A stretch of DNA of 64,000 nucleotides from Rhodococcus sp. 105337. GTDB lineage: Bacteria > Actinomycetota > Actinomycetes > Mycobacteriales > Mycobacteriaceae. Location: contig NZ_JABAGQ010000011.1 in the NCBI RefSeq assembly GCF_012844225.1, forward strand, positions 87,800 through 151,799, written 5' to 3'. The translations under genes were made by a program, and so were the position numbers. Shown in pieces: positions 49,996-59,467 of the stretch. How positions within the stretch are numbered: position 1 is the first letter of the stretch; each line of letters opens with the position of its first letter. The notes beneath the pieces are model-generated. The model was given only the letters and a program-made list of their open reading frames with translations, ran no database searches and was not told the origin of the DNA.

Positions 49996-51567
49996 TCAGT
50001 TCGCTCCTGTCAGTTGCGGGGTGGTGACGACGGTGCGGCCATCGGGGCCGAGACGCATTTCGATGCTGTGTGCCCGGCCGGGGTGGGACTCGGGGTGGTC
50101 GCTTCGGGTATGACAGCCGCGTGACTCGGTGCGCCGCTCCGCCGCGGCGACGAGTGCCCGCGCCGTGACGGTGAGCGCGGCGTCTTCGAGCAGCGGCAGG
50201 TCGATGCACGTGCTGCTCGGGGCCGCGCCGAGCGTGGCCGACGCGGCCGCGAGTCCGTCCGCATCCCGGACGACCGACGCGTGCCGTGTCATCAACCGTT
50301 GCAGGACGTCCCGGTCGAGTCGGGGCAGGACGGGCGGCGACGCGTCGGCTGCTTCGACGCGCACACCGGTGCGTTCCACAGCGGCGGCGATGCCGGCACG
50401 TTCGCCGAGCACCAGCCCTTCCAGCAGGCTGTTGGACGCGAGACGGTTCGCCCCGTGCAGCCCGGTGCGGGCGACTTCCCCGGCCGCGTACAGCCCCGGA
50501 ATCCGGGTGCGCCCGTGGATGTCGGTGACGACACCGCCACACGAGTAGTGCGCGGCCGGGGCGACCGGCAGCAGGTCGTGGGCAGGATCGAGTCCCGCGT
50601 CGGCGCACAGGGCCGTGATGGTCGGGAACCGCCTCGCGAAATCGCCGAGGTGGCGTGCATCGAGGAAGACGTGATCCTCACCGAGATCGGCGAGGCGCCT
50701 CGCGATCGCGCGGGAGACCACGTCACGAGGTGCCAGGTCGCCGAGCGGATGGACACCGCCTGTGACCGATCCGCCCCGCGAATCGACGAGGCGAGCGCCC
50801 TCGCCGCGGACCGCCTCGCTGATGAGCGGTCGCCGTCCCATGCCACCTGAGGCGAACAGCACCGTGGGGTGGAACTGAACGAACTCGAGATCGGCGATCC
50901 CCGCGCCTGCCGCGAAGGCGAGCGCGATGCCGTCGGCCGTCGCCCCGGGCGGGTTGGTGCTGCACGCATAGAGCTGTCCCAGCCCGCCGGTGGCGAGCAG
51001 CACCGCGGGAGCGTGGACGACACCGGCGCCGCGCTCGTCGAACACCAGTACGCCGGTTACGCCGGCGTGGTCGGTGAGGATCCGTGCTGCGGCGGCACCG
51101 AACAGCACGGGCAGACCCGCGGCACCGAGCGCACGCTGGATTTCGGCGCCGGTCGCGTCGCCGCCGGCGTGGATGATGCGGCGGATGCTGTGCCCGCCTT
51201 CCCGGGTGCGGGCGACGTCACCGTCCCGGCCGGTGTCGAACACCGCGCCGAGGTCGCGCAGTGCGGCGACCGCGTCGGGACCCGCCGACACGATCGATCG
51301 CACGGCATCGTCGTCACACAGCCCACCACCGGCGGCGACGGTGTCGGCGACGTGCGCGTCGACGGTGTCACCCTGCGGCGCGACCACGGCGATACCGCCC
51401 TGCGCGTACTGGGTGGAGGTGTCGGTGGGCCCACCCTTGCTCACGGTGAGCACCCGCATCCCGCGCCGGGACGCGGCCCGCGCGGCGGTGAGGCCGGCGA
51501 CCCCACCGCCGATCACGACGAGGTCGGTGTGGTCTTCCCACACCACCGCGCTCGTGCGGGTCGTCAC
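49996..51567 (-). CDS. nadB: L-aspartate oxidase
   Basis: 523 residues from a GTG overlapping the nadA stop as GTGA. FAD motif [14 protein letters not shown] at the N terminus, [36 protein letters not shown] (in part) and [20 protein letters not shown]. It oxidises aspartate to iminoaspartate, the substrate NadA condenses with DHAP. Confidence 0.97.
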   Translation of the reverse strand: MTTRTSAVVWEDHTDLVVIGGGVAGLTAARAASRRGMRVLTVSKGGPTDTSTQYAQGGIAVVAPQGDTVDAHVADTVAAGGGLCDDDAVRSIVSAGPDAVAALRDLGAVFDTGRDGDVARTREGGHSIRRIIHAGGDATGAEIQRALGAAGLPVLFGAAAARILTDHAGVTGVLVFDERGAGVVHAPAVLLATGGLGQLYACSTNPPGATADGIALAFAAGAGIADLEFVQFHPTVLFASGGMGRRPLISEAVRGEGARLVDSRGGSVTGGVHPLGDLAPRDVVSRAIARRLADLGEDHVFLDARHLGDFARRFPTITALCADAGLDPAHDLLPVAPAAHYSCGGVVTDIHGRTRIPGLYAAGEVARTGLHGANRLASNSLLEGLVLGERAGIAAAVERTGVRVEAADASPPVLPRLDRDVLQRLMTRHASVVRDADGLAAASATLGAAPSSTCIDLPLLEDAALTVTARALVAAAERRTESRGCHTRSDHPESHPGRAHSIEMRLGPDGRTVVTTPQLTGAN

Positions 51568-52595
51568 TCGCCGCCACCCGGGTTTCCGATGGCGATCATT
51601 CGCTGCACCGACAGGCGGGCACGCTCGGCGACGTCGGGCGCGACGTGCACCTCGTCCTTGCCTTCCTGGAGGCACCGCAGCAGAGCGGCAGGGGTGATCA
51701 TCTTCATGTACGGGCAGGAGGCGCGATCGTTGACGGCCTGGAAGTCGATGCCCGGCGCGGCCTTACGGAGTTGGTGCAGCATCCCGACCTCGGTGGCGAC
51801 GAGAACCTGCTTCGCGCCGGTTTCACGGGCGGCGTCGATCATGCCGCCGGTCGACAGGATCTTGACCTTGTCGTCGGGGACGAATCCCTCTCCCGCGAGG
51901 TAGAGCGCCGACGTCGCGCAACCGCACTCGGGGTGAACGAAGAGGTCGGCGTCGGGATGTGCCTTGGCCTTGGCGGTGAGTTCGTCACCGTTGATCCCCG
52001 CGTGTACGTGGCACTCACCGGCCCAGATGTGGATGTTCTCGCGCCCGGTGACGCGCTTGACGTGCGCGCCGAGGAACTGGTCGGGCAGGAACAGCACTTC
52101 GCGGTCCGGGTCGATCGACGCGACCACGTCGACCGCGTTGGACGACGTGCAGCAGATGTCGGTCAGGCCTTTGACCTCGGCGGTCGTGTTGACGTAGGAG
52201 ACGACCACCGCGTCGGGGTGTTCGGCCTTCCACTCGCGGAGCTGGTCGGCGTTGATGGAGTCGGCCAGCGAGCAACCCGCGCGTTCGTCGGGGATCAGGA
52301 CGGTCTTGTCCGGGCTGAGGATCTTCGCGGTCTCCGCCATGAAGTGGACGCCGCAGAAGACGATGGTGCCTTCTTCGGCCTCCGCCGCGATGCGCGAGAG
52401 GGCGAGAGAGTCGCCGACGTGGTCTGCGACGTCCTGGATCGCGGGCAGCTGATAGTTGTGCGCCAGCACCGTCGCGTTGCGCGCTCGGGCGAGCCGGCGG
52501 ACCTCGTCGGCCCATTCCGGTGTTGCCTCGATGCCCGTGTAACCACCGGGGCCGTCGACGATGGCGGCGGCTCCCGCCCACTCGGTCGTGGTCAT
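51564..52595 (-). CDS. nadA: quinolinate synthase
   Basis: 343 residues from the ATG at 52595, with AAGGAG 9 bases upstream. [4Fe-4S] enzyme; likely ligand cysteines lie in [23 protein letters not shown] and [29 protein letters not shown] and HPECGCA are also conserved. First gene of nadABC, divergent from nrtR, with an NrtR box between them. Confidence 0.98.
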   Translation of the reverse strand: MTTTEWAGAAAIVDGPGGYTGIEATPEWADEVRRLARARNATVLAHNYQLPAIQDVADHVGDSLALSRIAAEAEEGTIVFCGVHFMAETAKILSPDKTVLIPDERAGCSLADSINADQLREWKAEHPDAVVVSYVNTTAEVKGLTDICCTSSNAVDVVASIDPDREVLFLPDQFLGAHVKRVTGRENIHIWAGECHVHAGINGDELTAKAKAHPDADLFVHPECGCATSALYLAGEGFVPDDKVKILSTGGMIDAARETGAKQVLVATEVGMLHQLRKAAPGIDFQAVNDRASCPYMKMITPAALLRCLQEGKDEVHVAPDVAERARLSVQRMIAIGNPGGGE

Positions 52596-52656
52596 GGCCT
52601 TGCTCCTTCGGGAAGGGGATTCCGGGCGGGCTGCGCTCGGATTTCCGCTTTCAGGG

Positions 52657-52679
52657 GTTTTCGACTTAGAATCGAAAAC
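52657..52679. promoter_or_regulatory. NrtR box controlling nadABC and nrtR
   Basis: GTTTTCGA (52657–52664) and TCGAAAAC (52672–52679) are exact inverse complements with a 7-base spacer. The right arm touches the nrtR ATG, and the site lies 62–84 bases upstream of nadA. It fits an NrtR operator in the divergent promoter. Confidence 0.75.
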
Positions 52680-53390
52680 ATGCCACATAGTAACACTCGT
52701 CACGAAGTGCTCATCGTGGTGTTCCAGGTTCGCACCTTCCCGCCCTCGTCACGGAACCCGGGCGGCGACCCCGAACTCGGGGTCCTGCTGTGGCAACGCG
52801 CCCTCGATCCCGAAGCCGGAACGTGGTCGCTGCCGGGAGGCACGCTCCGCGACGACGAGGACCTCACCTCGTCCGCGCGTCGCCAACTGGCCGAGAAGGT
52901 GGATGTGCGCGAGGTCGCCCATCTCGAGCAGTTGTCGGTGTACTCCGATCCCCACCGGGTGCCCGGCGAACGCACCATCGCGTCGACGTATCTGGGCCTG
53001 GTGCCGATCACGTCCGACCCGCAACTACCGGCGGACACGTCGTGGCATCCCGTCTCGCAACTGCCCGCGATGTCGTTCGATCACGGACGGATGGTCGGCA
53101 ACGCGAGAACCCGCCTCGCGGCGAAGCTCTCCTACACCAACATTGCCTACGGGCTCGCGCCCGCAGAGTTCTCCATGTCGACGTTGCGCGACATCTACTG
53201 CGCCGCACTGGGATACCAGGTGGATGCGACGAACCTGCAGCGCGTACTGGCTCGGCGCCGCGTGCTCACGGCGACCGGAAACACCGCACCGCCCGGGCCG
53301 GCCGGTGGCCGTCCGCCCGCGCTGTACCGATTCACTGAATCCCGGCTGCGCGTCACCGACGAATTCGCCGCGTTGCGCCCGCCCAGCTGA
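52680..53390 (+). CDS. nrtR: NrtR, Nudix-related repressor of NAD biosynthesis
   Basis: 236 residues. The N-terminal Nudix domain has a decayed catalytic box: [20 protein letters not shown] where active enzymes have REL and EE. This matches NrtR, which senses NAD-derived ligands instead of hydrolysing them. The C-terminal 80 residues ([36 protein letters not shown]) are the winged-helix DNA-binding part. Divergent from nadABC as in mycobacteria (Rv1593c). Confidence 0.92.
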   Translation: MPHSNTRHEVLIVVFQVRTFPPSSRNPGGDPELGVLLWQRALDPEAGTWSLPGGTLRDDEDLTSSARRQLAEKVDVREVAHLEQLSVYSDPHRVPGERTIASTYLGLVPITSDPQLPADTSWHPVSQLPAMSFDHGRMVGNARTRLAAKLSYTNIAYGLAPAEFSMSTLRDIYCAALGYQVDATNLQRVLARRRVLTATGNTAPPGPAGGRPPALYRFTESRLRVTDEFAALRPPS

Positions 53391-53466
53391 CGACCCGACC
53401 GAACACGGGTACGGCGAAGTGTGGTTAGGGTGCGCACGTACTCGACATCGGCTATCCAGGAGCATC

Positions 53467-54414
53467 GTGACCACGATCGGCAATTCCCGGCTCGACATCT
53501 TCCCTCTCGCCCTCGGCGGCAACACCTTCGGCTGGACAGCCGACGAAACCGCATCCTTCGAGATCCTCGACGCGTTTCGCGCCGCGGGAGGCAACCTCAT
53601 CGATACCGCGGACTCCTACTCCGCCTTCGCGCCCGGCAACTCGGGTGGCGAATCCGAGACGATCCTCGGCAACTGGGCGGCAGCGCGCGGCAATCGCGAC
53701 GAGGTGATGATCGCAACCAAGGTCGGGCACCATCCCGAACACCCCGGCCTCGCCCCCGCGAACGTCCGCGCCGCCGCCGACGCCTCCCTGAAGCGGTTGC
53801 AGTCCGACCACATCGACTTGTACTTCGCGCATTCCGACGACCCCGACACGCCGCTCGCCGAGACCGTGGCCGCGTTCGACGACCTCGTCCGCGACGGCAA
53901 GGTGCGCTACGTGGGCCTGTCCAACTTCTCCCCCGCCCGGGTCTCCGAATGGCTCGAGATCGCGGACACGCACGGGTTCGACGCTCCCGTATCACTGCAA
54001 CCGCACTACAACCTCGTCCACCGGGCGGAGTACGAGACCAGCTACGCCCCGATCGCTCTCGAACACAACTTGGGTGTGCTGCCGTACTACTCCCTCGCTT
54101 CGGGGTTCCTGACCGGCAAATACCGGTCGCAGGACGATTTCACCGGCCGGGTGCGCGAGCGGATGGCCTCGCGCTACCTCACCGATGCCGGTCTCGCCGT
54201 GGTCGACGCACTCGGTGAGATCGCGACCGCCCACGCGGTCGAGATCTCCACGGTCGCGCTGGCCTGGCTGCTCACCCGCCCCGGGGTCGTCGCCCCGCTC
54301 GCCAGTGTCAGCGGGATCGAGCAGTTACCCGCACTGCTCGACGCCACACGTCTCACGCTCACCGACCTCGAACGCGACCGCCTCACCGCGCTGTCGAACG
54401 CCGTCGGAGCGTAG
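53467..54414 (+). CDS. aldo/keto reductase
   Basis: 315 residues from a GTG with AGGAG upstream. TIM-barrel AKR with the tetrad D46, Y51 (LIDTADSYSAF), K85 (IATKVG) and His in YFAHSDD; GLSNFSPARV follows. NADPH-dependent reduction of a carbonyl; substrate unknown. Its last 90 bases overlap the 3' end of the convergent MFS gene. Confidence 0.92.
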   Translation: MTTIGNSRLDIFPLALGGNTFGWTADETASFEILDAFRAAGGNLIDTADSYSAFAPGNSGGESETILGNWAAARGNRDEVMIATKVGHHPEHPGLAPANVRAAADASLKRLQSDHIDLYFAHSDDPDTPLAETVAAFDDLVRDGKVRYVGLSNFSPARVSEWLEIADTHGFDAPVSLQPHYNLVHRAEYETSYAPIALEHNLGVLPYYSLASGFLTGKYRSQDDFTGRVRERMASRYLTDAGLAVVDALGEIATAHAVEISTVALAWLLTRPGVVAPLASVSGIEQLPALLDATRLTLTDLERDRLTALSNAVGA

Positions 54415-55731
54415 GGAATCCGGCACCGGGGTGGTGGTGGACGCGGTGCCCACCACCACCTCGTCGGCTACCGCGGAGTTCGGGGTGGACGTATCTCCCT
54501 CGGTCGGCTCGCCGACCCGCCCGAGAAGCAGCAGACCCGTCGTGCCGACGGCTGTCACGGCCATCGCGACCGGTGCCAACGCACCGGTACCCGAACCGGC
54601 CACCAGGCTTCCGAGTGCAGCCCCCGCGGCGACGCCGAGGTTGAGGAGCGTGATCACCACCGCTCCCGCGAGGGAACGGAACTGCGCGGACGCGAGCCGG
54701 ACGACGCGGACTTGGAATACGGGTGGAAGCAACCCGATGGCAGTTCCCCACACCACGATCGCGGTCACGAATACCGCGGGCGTCGTGGGTGCGATCGTCA
54801 CCAGAGCGAACGCGGCGAGCATCGCCAGGGCAACCGCGGGCAGGGTCGCTCTCGGCCAGCGATCCGAGAGCCAGGCCGACAGCACCAAACCGACCGCCCC
54901 GGCCGTGCCGAACAGTGCCAGGAACCACGCGAGCGCAGTGGGTTCGTACTGCGCGACATCGGTGACCACCAGCGAGACGTAGGTGAAGACCACGAAGTGT
55001 CCGACCAGCACGAGCGCCCCGGCCACTGCGGTCCCGACGGAGGGGATCGCACTGCGATCCCATCGCGCCGCCGAGGCACGATCGGCTGTTCCCACCGACT
55101 CGCCGGTATCGGCGAGGAGCGGCACGAGGGCGACGGCGATGACGGCGAGAACCACCGACGCTCCCGCGAATATCGCACGCCACCCGACCACGTCCGCGAG
55201 CGCGGTTCCGAGGGGCAGCCCGACGAAACCGGCGATCGTGGGCCCGGCGAGCACGATGGCCATCGCACGGCCGATGCGCTCGGGTGCCACGATGTCGGCG
55301 ACATACACGACGATCACCGCCACCAACACACCGTGTCCGGCTGCAGCGATCACTCGCCCGAGCAAAGCCGTCTCGAAGGTCGGCGCGAATGCCGTGGCCG
55401 CCCCCGCCGCCGCGACCACACCGAGGGCTGCGGGGATCAGCCGCGCCCGGCGGGCCTTTCTGGTGACCCGGACGAGTGGGATACCGGTGACCACGATCGT
55501 GAGTGCCCACGCCGTGACCAACATTCCCACCACGGCCGGATCGACCCCCAGACCGCGCCCGATCTGCGGGAGAAGCCCCGAAGGAAGCATCTCCATCGTC
55601 ACCGTTGCGAACGCTGCGCAGGCCAATGCGATCAATTTCGGCCACGGCAGTGCGGCAGCGTTCGGTGGGATCCCCGCGGTGGATTCGTTCGTCGTGCTTT
55701 CGGATGTGTTCGATCCGTCGATATCGGTCAT
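54325..55731 (-). CDS. MFS drug-resistance-type transporter
   Basis: 468 residues, twelve helices after a 30-residue polar N terminus. VGMLVTAWALTIVVTGIPLVR and the early-loop basic motif TRKARRARLI fit the DHA1/arabinose-efflux group. About 60 C-terminal residues form a polar tail, the last 30 of which are encoded antisense to the aldo/keto reductase. It is divergent from a MerR gene with a MerR-type palindrome between them, so probably an inducible efflux pump. Confidence 0.88.
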   Translation of the reverse strand: MTDIDGSNTSESTTNESTAGIPPNAAALPWPKLIALACAAFATVTMEMLPSGLLPQIGRGLGVDPAVVGMLVTAWALTIVVTGIPLVRVTRKARRARLIPAALGVVAAAGAATAFAPTFETALLGRVIAAAGHGVLVAVIVVYVADIVAPERIGRAMAIVLAGPTIAGFVGLPLGTALADVVGWRAIFAGASVVLAVIAVALVPLLADTGESVGTADRASAARWDRSAIPSVGTAVAGALVLVGHFVVFTYVSLVVTDVAQYEPTALAWFLALFGTAGAVGLVLSAWLSDRWPRATLPAVALAMLAAFALVTIAPTTPAVFVTAIVVWGTAIGLLPPVFQVRVVRLASAQFRSLAGAVVITLLNLGVAAGAALGSLVAGSGTGALAPVAMAVTAVGTTGLLLLGRVGEPTEGDTSTPNSAVADEVVVGTASTTTPVPDSLRSDGVRQRGEAVAFEVGERETCGVEQCG

Positions 55732-55747
55732 CGCCCGACGCTAAACT

Positions 55748-55763
55748 TTGACATCAGTGTCAA
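55748..55763. promoter_or_regulatory. MerR-type operator between MFS and merR
   Basis: TTGACA–tcag–TGTCAA, a perfect inverted repeat, lies in the 58 bases between the divergent starts. TTGACA also serves as a consensus -35 for the regulator gene, typical of MerR-controlled promoters. Confidence 0.6.
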
Positions 55764-55789
55764 GGTCAAGCCCGAAATCGAGGGAACCT

Positions 55790-56173
55790 ATGCGGATCGG
55801 CGACCTGTCCCGTCACACCGGACTCAGCTCCCGGATGTTGCGCTACTACGAGCAGGAGGGTCTGCTCCACCCGACGAGGGGCGCGAACGGCTACCGCGAG
55901 TACACAGAGGATGACGTCGATCGCGCGAAGTGGATTCGCGACCTCGTCACGTCCGGTGTACCTACTCGTCTGATCTCGATCGTCATCGACCAACGCGACG
56001 ACCGGGAAGGCAGATGGACGAGCAACTGCGATCGAGTGTTCGCCGAGCGGCTGAGCACCGAAATCGAGGACCTCGACCGCCAGATCGCCTGCTTCACCCG
56101 CAGTCGGCATGCACTCGACGAGCTGTTGCGCATCACTCGGTCGGAGATTCGGTCCGCGCAGGTAGATGCCTGA
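55790..56173 (+). CDS. MerR-family transcriptional regulator
   Basis: 127 residues from the ATG at 55790 (AGGGA upstream). The HTH is residues 1–70: MRIGDLSRHTGLSSRMLRYY, EQEGLLHPTRGANGYREYTE. A short coiled-coil follows. No Cys cluster typical of metal sensors; C82 and C100 are isolated. Probably controls itself and the divergent MFS gene. Confidence 0.9.
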   Translation: MRIGDLSRHTGLSSRMLRYYEQEGLLHPTRGANGYREYTEDDVDRAKWIRDLVTSGVPTRLISIVIDQRDDREGRWTSNCDRVFAERLSTEIEDLDRQIACFTRSRHALDELLRITRSEIRSAQVDA

Positions 56174-56231
56174 GCAGTCCTGATCGCTGCACCGGATTCG
56201 GGAGCGGAGAGCGAACGCTACTTCACAGCTG

Positions 56232-56267
56232 CCGGTACCCCCGAGCCGGTCGGCTCAGGGGTGCCGG
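56232..56267. terminator. hairpin between the two convergent MerR genes
   Basis: CCGGTACCCCCGAGCC (56232–56247) pairs with GGCTCAGGGGTGCCGG (56252–56267) with one wobble and one mismatch. It lies between convergent genes and could terminate both. Confidence 0.55.
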
Positions 56268-56283
56268 GTCAGGGCGACGGTTG

Positions 56284-57054
56284 CTAGTCGCCGAGCCTCT
56301 CGTCTGCGTAGACGACCATCGCGTCTCGCTGGTACTCGGCCAGGCCCTCGGCGATCTTCTCGTAGTTCGCCTTGAACCGCTCGTCGTCCACGTACATCTG
56401 CCCCAGGCACTTGTACGCGTCCCTGTTCGGCGTCCACATGCGGCATATGCCCTGGTACTGCGTGTGGATTTCCGCTTGCACGGCCGCGTCTCCGACCTGG
56501 GTTCCGGCGGCCATGAACTCCGCCATACGGATCATCGCCGCGGTGACCTCACGCTGCATACTCCCGACGTCGTCGGTGGTCAGCGTGGCGGTCTTGCGCC
56601 GAGACTGCTCGAACTCCTCCGGCCAGCGCTCGCGGGCCTCGTCGTCGTACTGCTTGTAATCGAAGCCCTCGAACAAGTTCTCCGGGCGGTTGATCTTTCC
56701 GGTCATTGCCGTTGTCCCTTCGATTTCGGCGATGGTGCGCGCCACCGTGTCGGCCATCCGTGCCAGTCGGTTCCGTTCCGTCAGCAGGCGGTCGTGCTGC
56801 CGTTTGAGGGCGGCGAGCGTGTCCGGCTCGGAATCGACCGCTTGTGCGATCTCGGCGAGGCTCAGACCGAGTTCACGCAGTACGAGAATCTGCTGCAGGC
56901 GCAGCAGTTGCTCCTCCTCGTAGTAGCGGTAGCCGTTGGCGCCCACATAGGCGGGCTCGAGCAGTCCGATGTCGTCGTAATGCCGAAGAGCGCGGGCAGT
57001 GACTCCCGACATCCTCGCCACATCCGCGATCGACCAGCTCATATCCGTTCCCAT
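56284..57054 (-). CDS. TipAL-type MerR regulator with drug-binding domain
   Basis: 256 residues (or 252 from the second Met). N-terminal MerR HTH (SWSIADVARMSGVTARALRHY), a coiled-coil at about 75–110, and a C-terminal TipAS globin-like domain with NLFEGFDYKQYDDEARERW. TipA proteins bind thiopeptides and diverse amphipathic drugs and activate their own promoter. The promoter upstream has the long 19-base spacer characteristic of MerR targets. No cognate efflux gene is adjacent. Confidence 0.92.
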   Translation of the reverse strand: MGTDMSWSIADVARMSGVTARALRHYDDIGLLEPAYVGANGYRYYEEEQLLRLQQILVLRELGLSLAEIAQAVDSEPDTLAALKRQHDRLLTERNRLARMADTVARTIAEIEGTTAMTGKINRPENLFEGFDYKQYDDEARERWPEEFEQSRRKTATLTTDDVGSMQREVTAAMIRMAEFMAAGTQVGDAAVQAEIHTQYQGICRMWTPNRDAYKCLGQMYVDDERFKANYEKIAEGLAEYQRDAMVVYADERLGD

Positions 57055-57090
57055 CGTTCCGCGAGACCGGTCGGTCCGGTCTCGGCTCCG

Positions 57091-57121
57091 ACCGTAGAAG
57101 TTGCCGTAGCGAGAAGGTCAA
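57091..57121 (-). promoter_or_regulatory. MerR-type promoter of the tipA-like gene
   Basis: On the minus strand TTGACC (57121–57116) and TACGGT (57096–57091) are separated by exactly 19 bases, the over-long spacing that MerR proteins correct. It is 37 bases upstream of the start codon. Confidence 0.6.
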
Positions 57122-57161
57122 GCGAAAAAGCATGCACTCTCCACGTCACACCGCTGCGAAC

Positions 57162-58733
57162 TCAGCCGAGGCGTCGCGCGCGCAGCACCGAGTCGCGGAC
57201 GGTGATCTCCTCGCCGGTGTGCGGGTGGGTGGCCGTGCGGGACCGGGCCTCGCAGAGTTCGATCTCCCACTTGCCGTCCTCGAGCGCCGGCACGAGCGAT
57301 TCGGGAGTGAAGAGGAACGAGTGGTGGCCGTGCCGGAGCCCGGTGGCCATGTCGTCGGGATGGTGGCCCACCACAAGCAGGGTGCCGCCCGGGGCGACCG
57401 CGGAGCCGAGGCGCCGGGTGAGGTCGACCATTCCGCCGTCGGGCAGGTGCATGAACTGCGACGAGACCAGGTCCCAGCGCTCCTCACCGGGTTCCCAACT
57501 GCGGATGTCTGCCTGGCGAGTCGTGACGCGGTTCCCGACTCCGGCCTGGGCTGCGTGCGCGGCGGTCTTGTCCAATGCCGCGACGGCGAAGTCGAGGGCG
57601 GTCACCGACCAGCCGCGGCCGGCCAGCCAGATCGCGTCGGCACCCTCGCCGCAGCCCACGTCGAGTGCCCGCCCGGGTGCGAGGGCGGATGCCTCGGCCT
57701 CGAGTTGCGGGTTGACGTTTCCGCTCCAGACGCGATCCCCGGAGTAGCGATCCTCCCACGCGGGTTGCTCGAACATCTCGGCCCTGCGCTCGGCGACCGC
57801 ACGGTCGGCGTCCTCGGCAGCCAGGTCCGCATTGATGAAGGCGCCCACCCGATTTCCGTGTGCGGCCGAGCCGATCAGGGTCATGCTGATGTCGGTCGCG
57901 TTGCCGGCTACGTAGAGACCGGGAACAGTGGTTGCTCCCATCGCGTCGACCGGGATCACGGTGCCCATCGGCACCCCACCGAACTCGACCTCTTGCGGCT
58001 CCAGTCCCAGAGGCGCGAGGAACTCGAGATGTACCTGCGGCCGCGCCCCGACCACGATCGCCTCCCGTTCGAGGACCGAACCGTCGGCGAGCCGCAACCC
58101 CACCAGTCGATCACCATCGGTGACGACCTCCTTCGGAGTGCCGTGCTCGATCCGCACACCGATGGCGGCCATCCGTTCCACATCGTCGTGCGGCAGTTCC
58201 ACCCCGTCGGCGACGACGATCACGACGTCGTCGGTCAGTTGACGGAAGAGCAGACCCTGATGTCCTGCCATAGGGGTAGTCGCCAGCACCGCAATCGCTC
58301 GATCGCGCACCTCCCAGCCATGGCAGTAGGGGCAGTGCAGCACGTCGCGGCCCCATCGTGCTGCCAGTCCGGGAACGTCGGGCAACTCGTCAACCGCGCC
58401 GGTCGCGATCAGCACGCGCCGGGCTGTCACCTCGCGTCCGTTTCCGGTGCCCACGGCAAAGCCGTGCTCTGTTCGGGTCACGGCTTGCACCCGATCGCCG
58501 GTGACTTCGACGCCGTACGCTTCCACCTCGGCTCTGCCGTCGGCCAGCAGGTCGAACGGAGCGACGCCTTCCCGGCCGAGGTAGTTGTGCGCATGCTCGG
58601 CGGGGGCATTGCGGGGTTCTCCGGCGTCGATCACCAGCACCCGGCGACGGGACCGGCCCAGCGCCATCGCGCCGCTCAGGCCGGCAGCGCCGCCGCCGAT
58701 GATCACCACATCGAAGTTCTCGTTATCCGTCAT
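57162..58733 (-). CDS. thioredoxin-reductase-like flavoprotein fused to a SAM methyltransferase
   Basis: 523 residues from the ATG at 58733 (MTDNENFDVV). Residues 1–315 are a TrxB-like pyridine-nucleotide disulfide oxidoreductase: FAD motif VVIIGGGAAGLSG, redox pair C134/C137 in HCPYCHGWE, and the late VPGLYVAGNATD. Residues 320–523 are a class I SAM methyltransferase with ALDVGCGEGADAIWLAGRGW (motif I 358–364). Each domain looks complete. Such fusions occur in actinobacteria with unproven substrate. Divergent from an XRE-cupin regulator. Confidence 0.9.
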   Translation of the reverse strand: MTDNENFDVVIIGGGAAGLSGAMALGRSRRRVLVIDAGEPRNAPAEHAHNYLGREGVAPFDLLADGRAEVEAYGVEVTGDRVQAVTRTEHGFAVGTGNGREVTARRVLIATGAVDELPDVPGLAARWGRDVLHCPYCHGWEVRDRAIAVLATTPMAGHQGLLFRQLTDDVVIVVADGVELPHDDVERMAAIGVRIEHGTPKEVVTDGDRLVGLRLADGSVLEREAIVVGARPQVHLEFLAPLGLEPQEVEFGGVPMGTVIPVDAMGATTVPGLYVAGNATDISMTLIGSAAHGNRVGAFINADLAAEDADRAVAERRAEMFEQPAWEDRYSGDRVWSGNVNPQLEAEASALAPGRALDVGCGEGADAIWLAGRGWSVTALDFAVAALDKTAAHAAQAGVGNRVTTRQADIRSWEPGEERWDLVSSQFMHLPDGGMVDLTRRLGSAVAPGGTLLVVGHHPDDMATGLRHGHHSFLFTPESLVPALEDGKWEIELCEARSRTATHPHTGEEITVRDSVLRARRLG

Positions 58734-58764
58734 GTTCCCAGGGTGCAGACCCGAAACCGGAATT

Positions 58765-58780
58765 GGCAAACATTCTTGCC
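58765..58780. promoter_or_regulatory. possible operator in the oxidoreductase/XRE control region
   Basis: GGCAA–acattc–TTGCC, 5-base arms, lies about midway in the 80 bases between the divergent starts. A candidate site for the XRE-cupin protein. Confidence 0.35.
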
Positions 58781-58813
58781 GAGTCAGCAAAGCAGTCGGG
58801 CATACTGGATGCC

Positions 58814-59377
58814 ATGGAAGACGAAGACGTGCTGAAGGGCGTGGGCCCGAGACTTCGACAGCTCAGGCTCGAGCGGGAGGCCACCCTCGGCGACCTCGCC
58901 GCGGAGACCGGCATCTCCGTCAGCACCCTGTCCCGGCTGGAATCGGGACAGCGCAGGCCCACCCTCGAACTTCTGCTGCCGCTGGCCCGCGCCTACCGCG
59001 TCGCACTCGACGAACTCGTCGACGCCCCGGAAACCGGCGACCCCAGAATCCGGCCGAAGGCGGTGACCCGGCACGGCCGGACCTTCCTCTCGCTGACCCG
59101 GCGTCCCGGCGGCCTTCAGTCCTTCAAGATGGTGCTTCCCACGGTCGACGACGTGACTCAGCCGACGTTGCAGACGCACGAGGGCTACGAGTGGCTCTAC
59201 GTCCTCAGCGGGCGGCTGCGTCTGATCCTCGGTAGCCGCGACATGGTGCTCTCACCGGGAGAGGTCGTCGAATTCGATACCCGCACGCCACACTGGATCG
59301 GCAATCCCGGGCCCGCCGCATGCGAGGCATTGGCGATCTTCGGTCCCCAGGGCGAACGGATGCACGTGCGTTCGTGA
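58814..59377 (+). CDS. XRE-family regulator with cupin domain
   Basis: 187 residues from the ATG at 58814 (MEDEDVLKGVG). HTH at about 15–65 (LGDLAAETGISVSTLSRLES), cupin at about 100–185 (THEGYEWLYVLSGRLRLILG, SPGEVVEFDTRTPHW). Cupin-linked XRE proteins usually sense a small metabolite. It is divergent from the flavoprotein-methyltransferase fusion, which is its most likely target. Confidence 0.9.
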   Translation: MEDEDVLKGVGPRLRQLRLEREATLGDLAAETGISVSTLSRLESGQRRPTLELLLPLARAYRVALDELVDAPETGDPRIRPKAVTRHGRTFLSLTRRPGGLQSFKMVLPTVDDVTQPTLQTHEGYEWLYVLSGRLRLILGSRDMVLSPGEVVEFDTRTPHWIGNPGPAACEALAIFGPQGERMHVRS

Positions 59378-59467
59378 ACCTGTTGTGGACTCGGTGATGT
59401 AGGGCGCTATCGCGTCCGGCGCGGTTCCGGCGATCATCACTCGGTCGTCGAACGAATCCGGAGATTC

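Noticed and set aside
57132..58835. 567-codon plus-strand frame opposite the flavoprotein-methyltransferase gene
   Set aside because: Antisense shadow; composition and lack of motifs match the other shadows.
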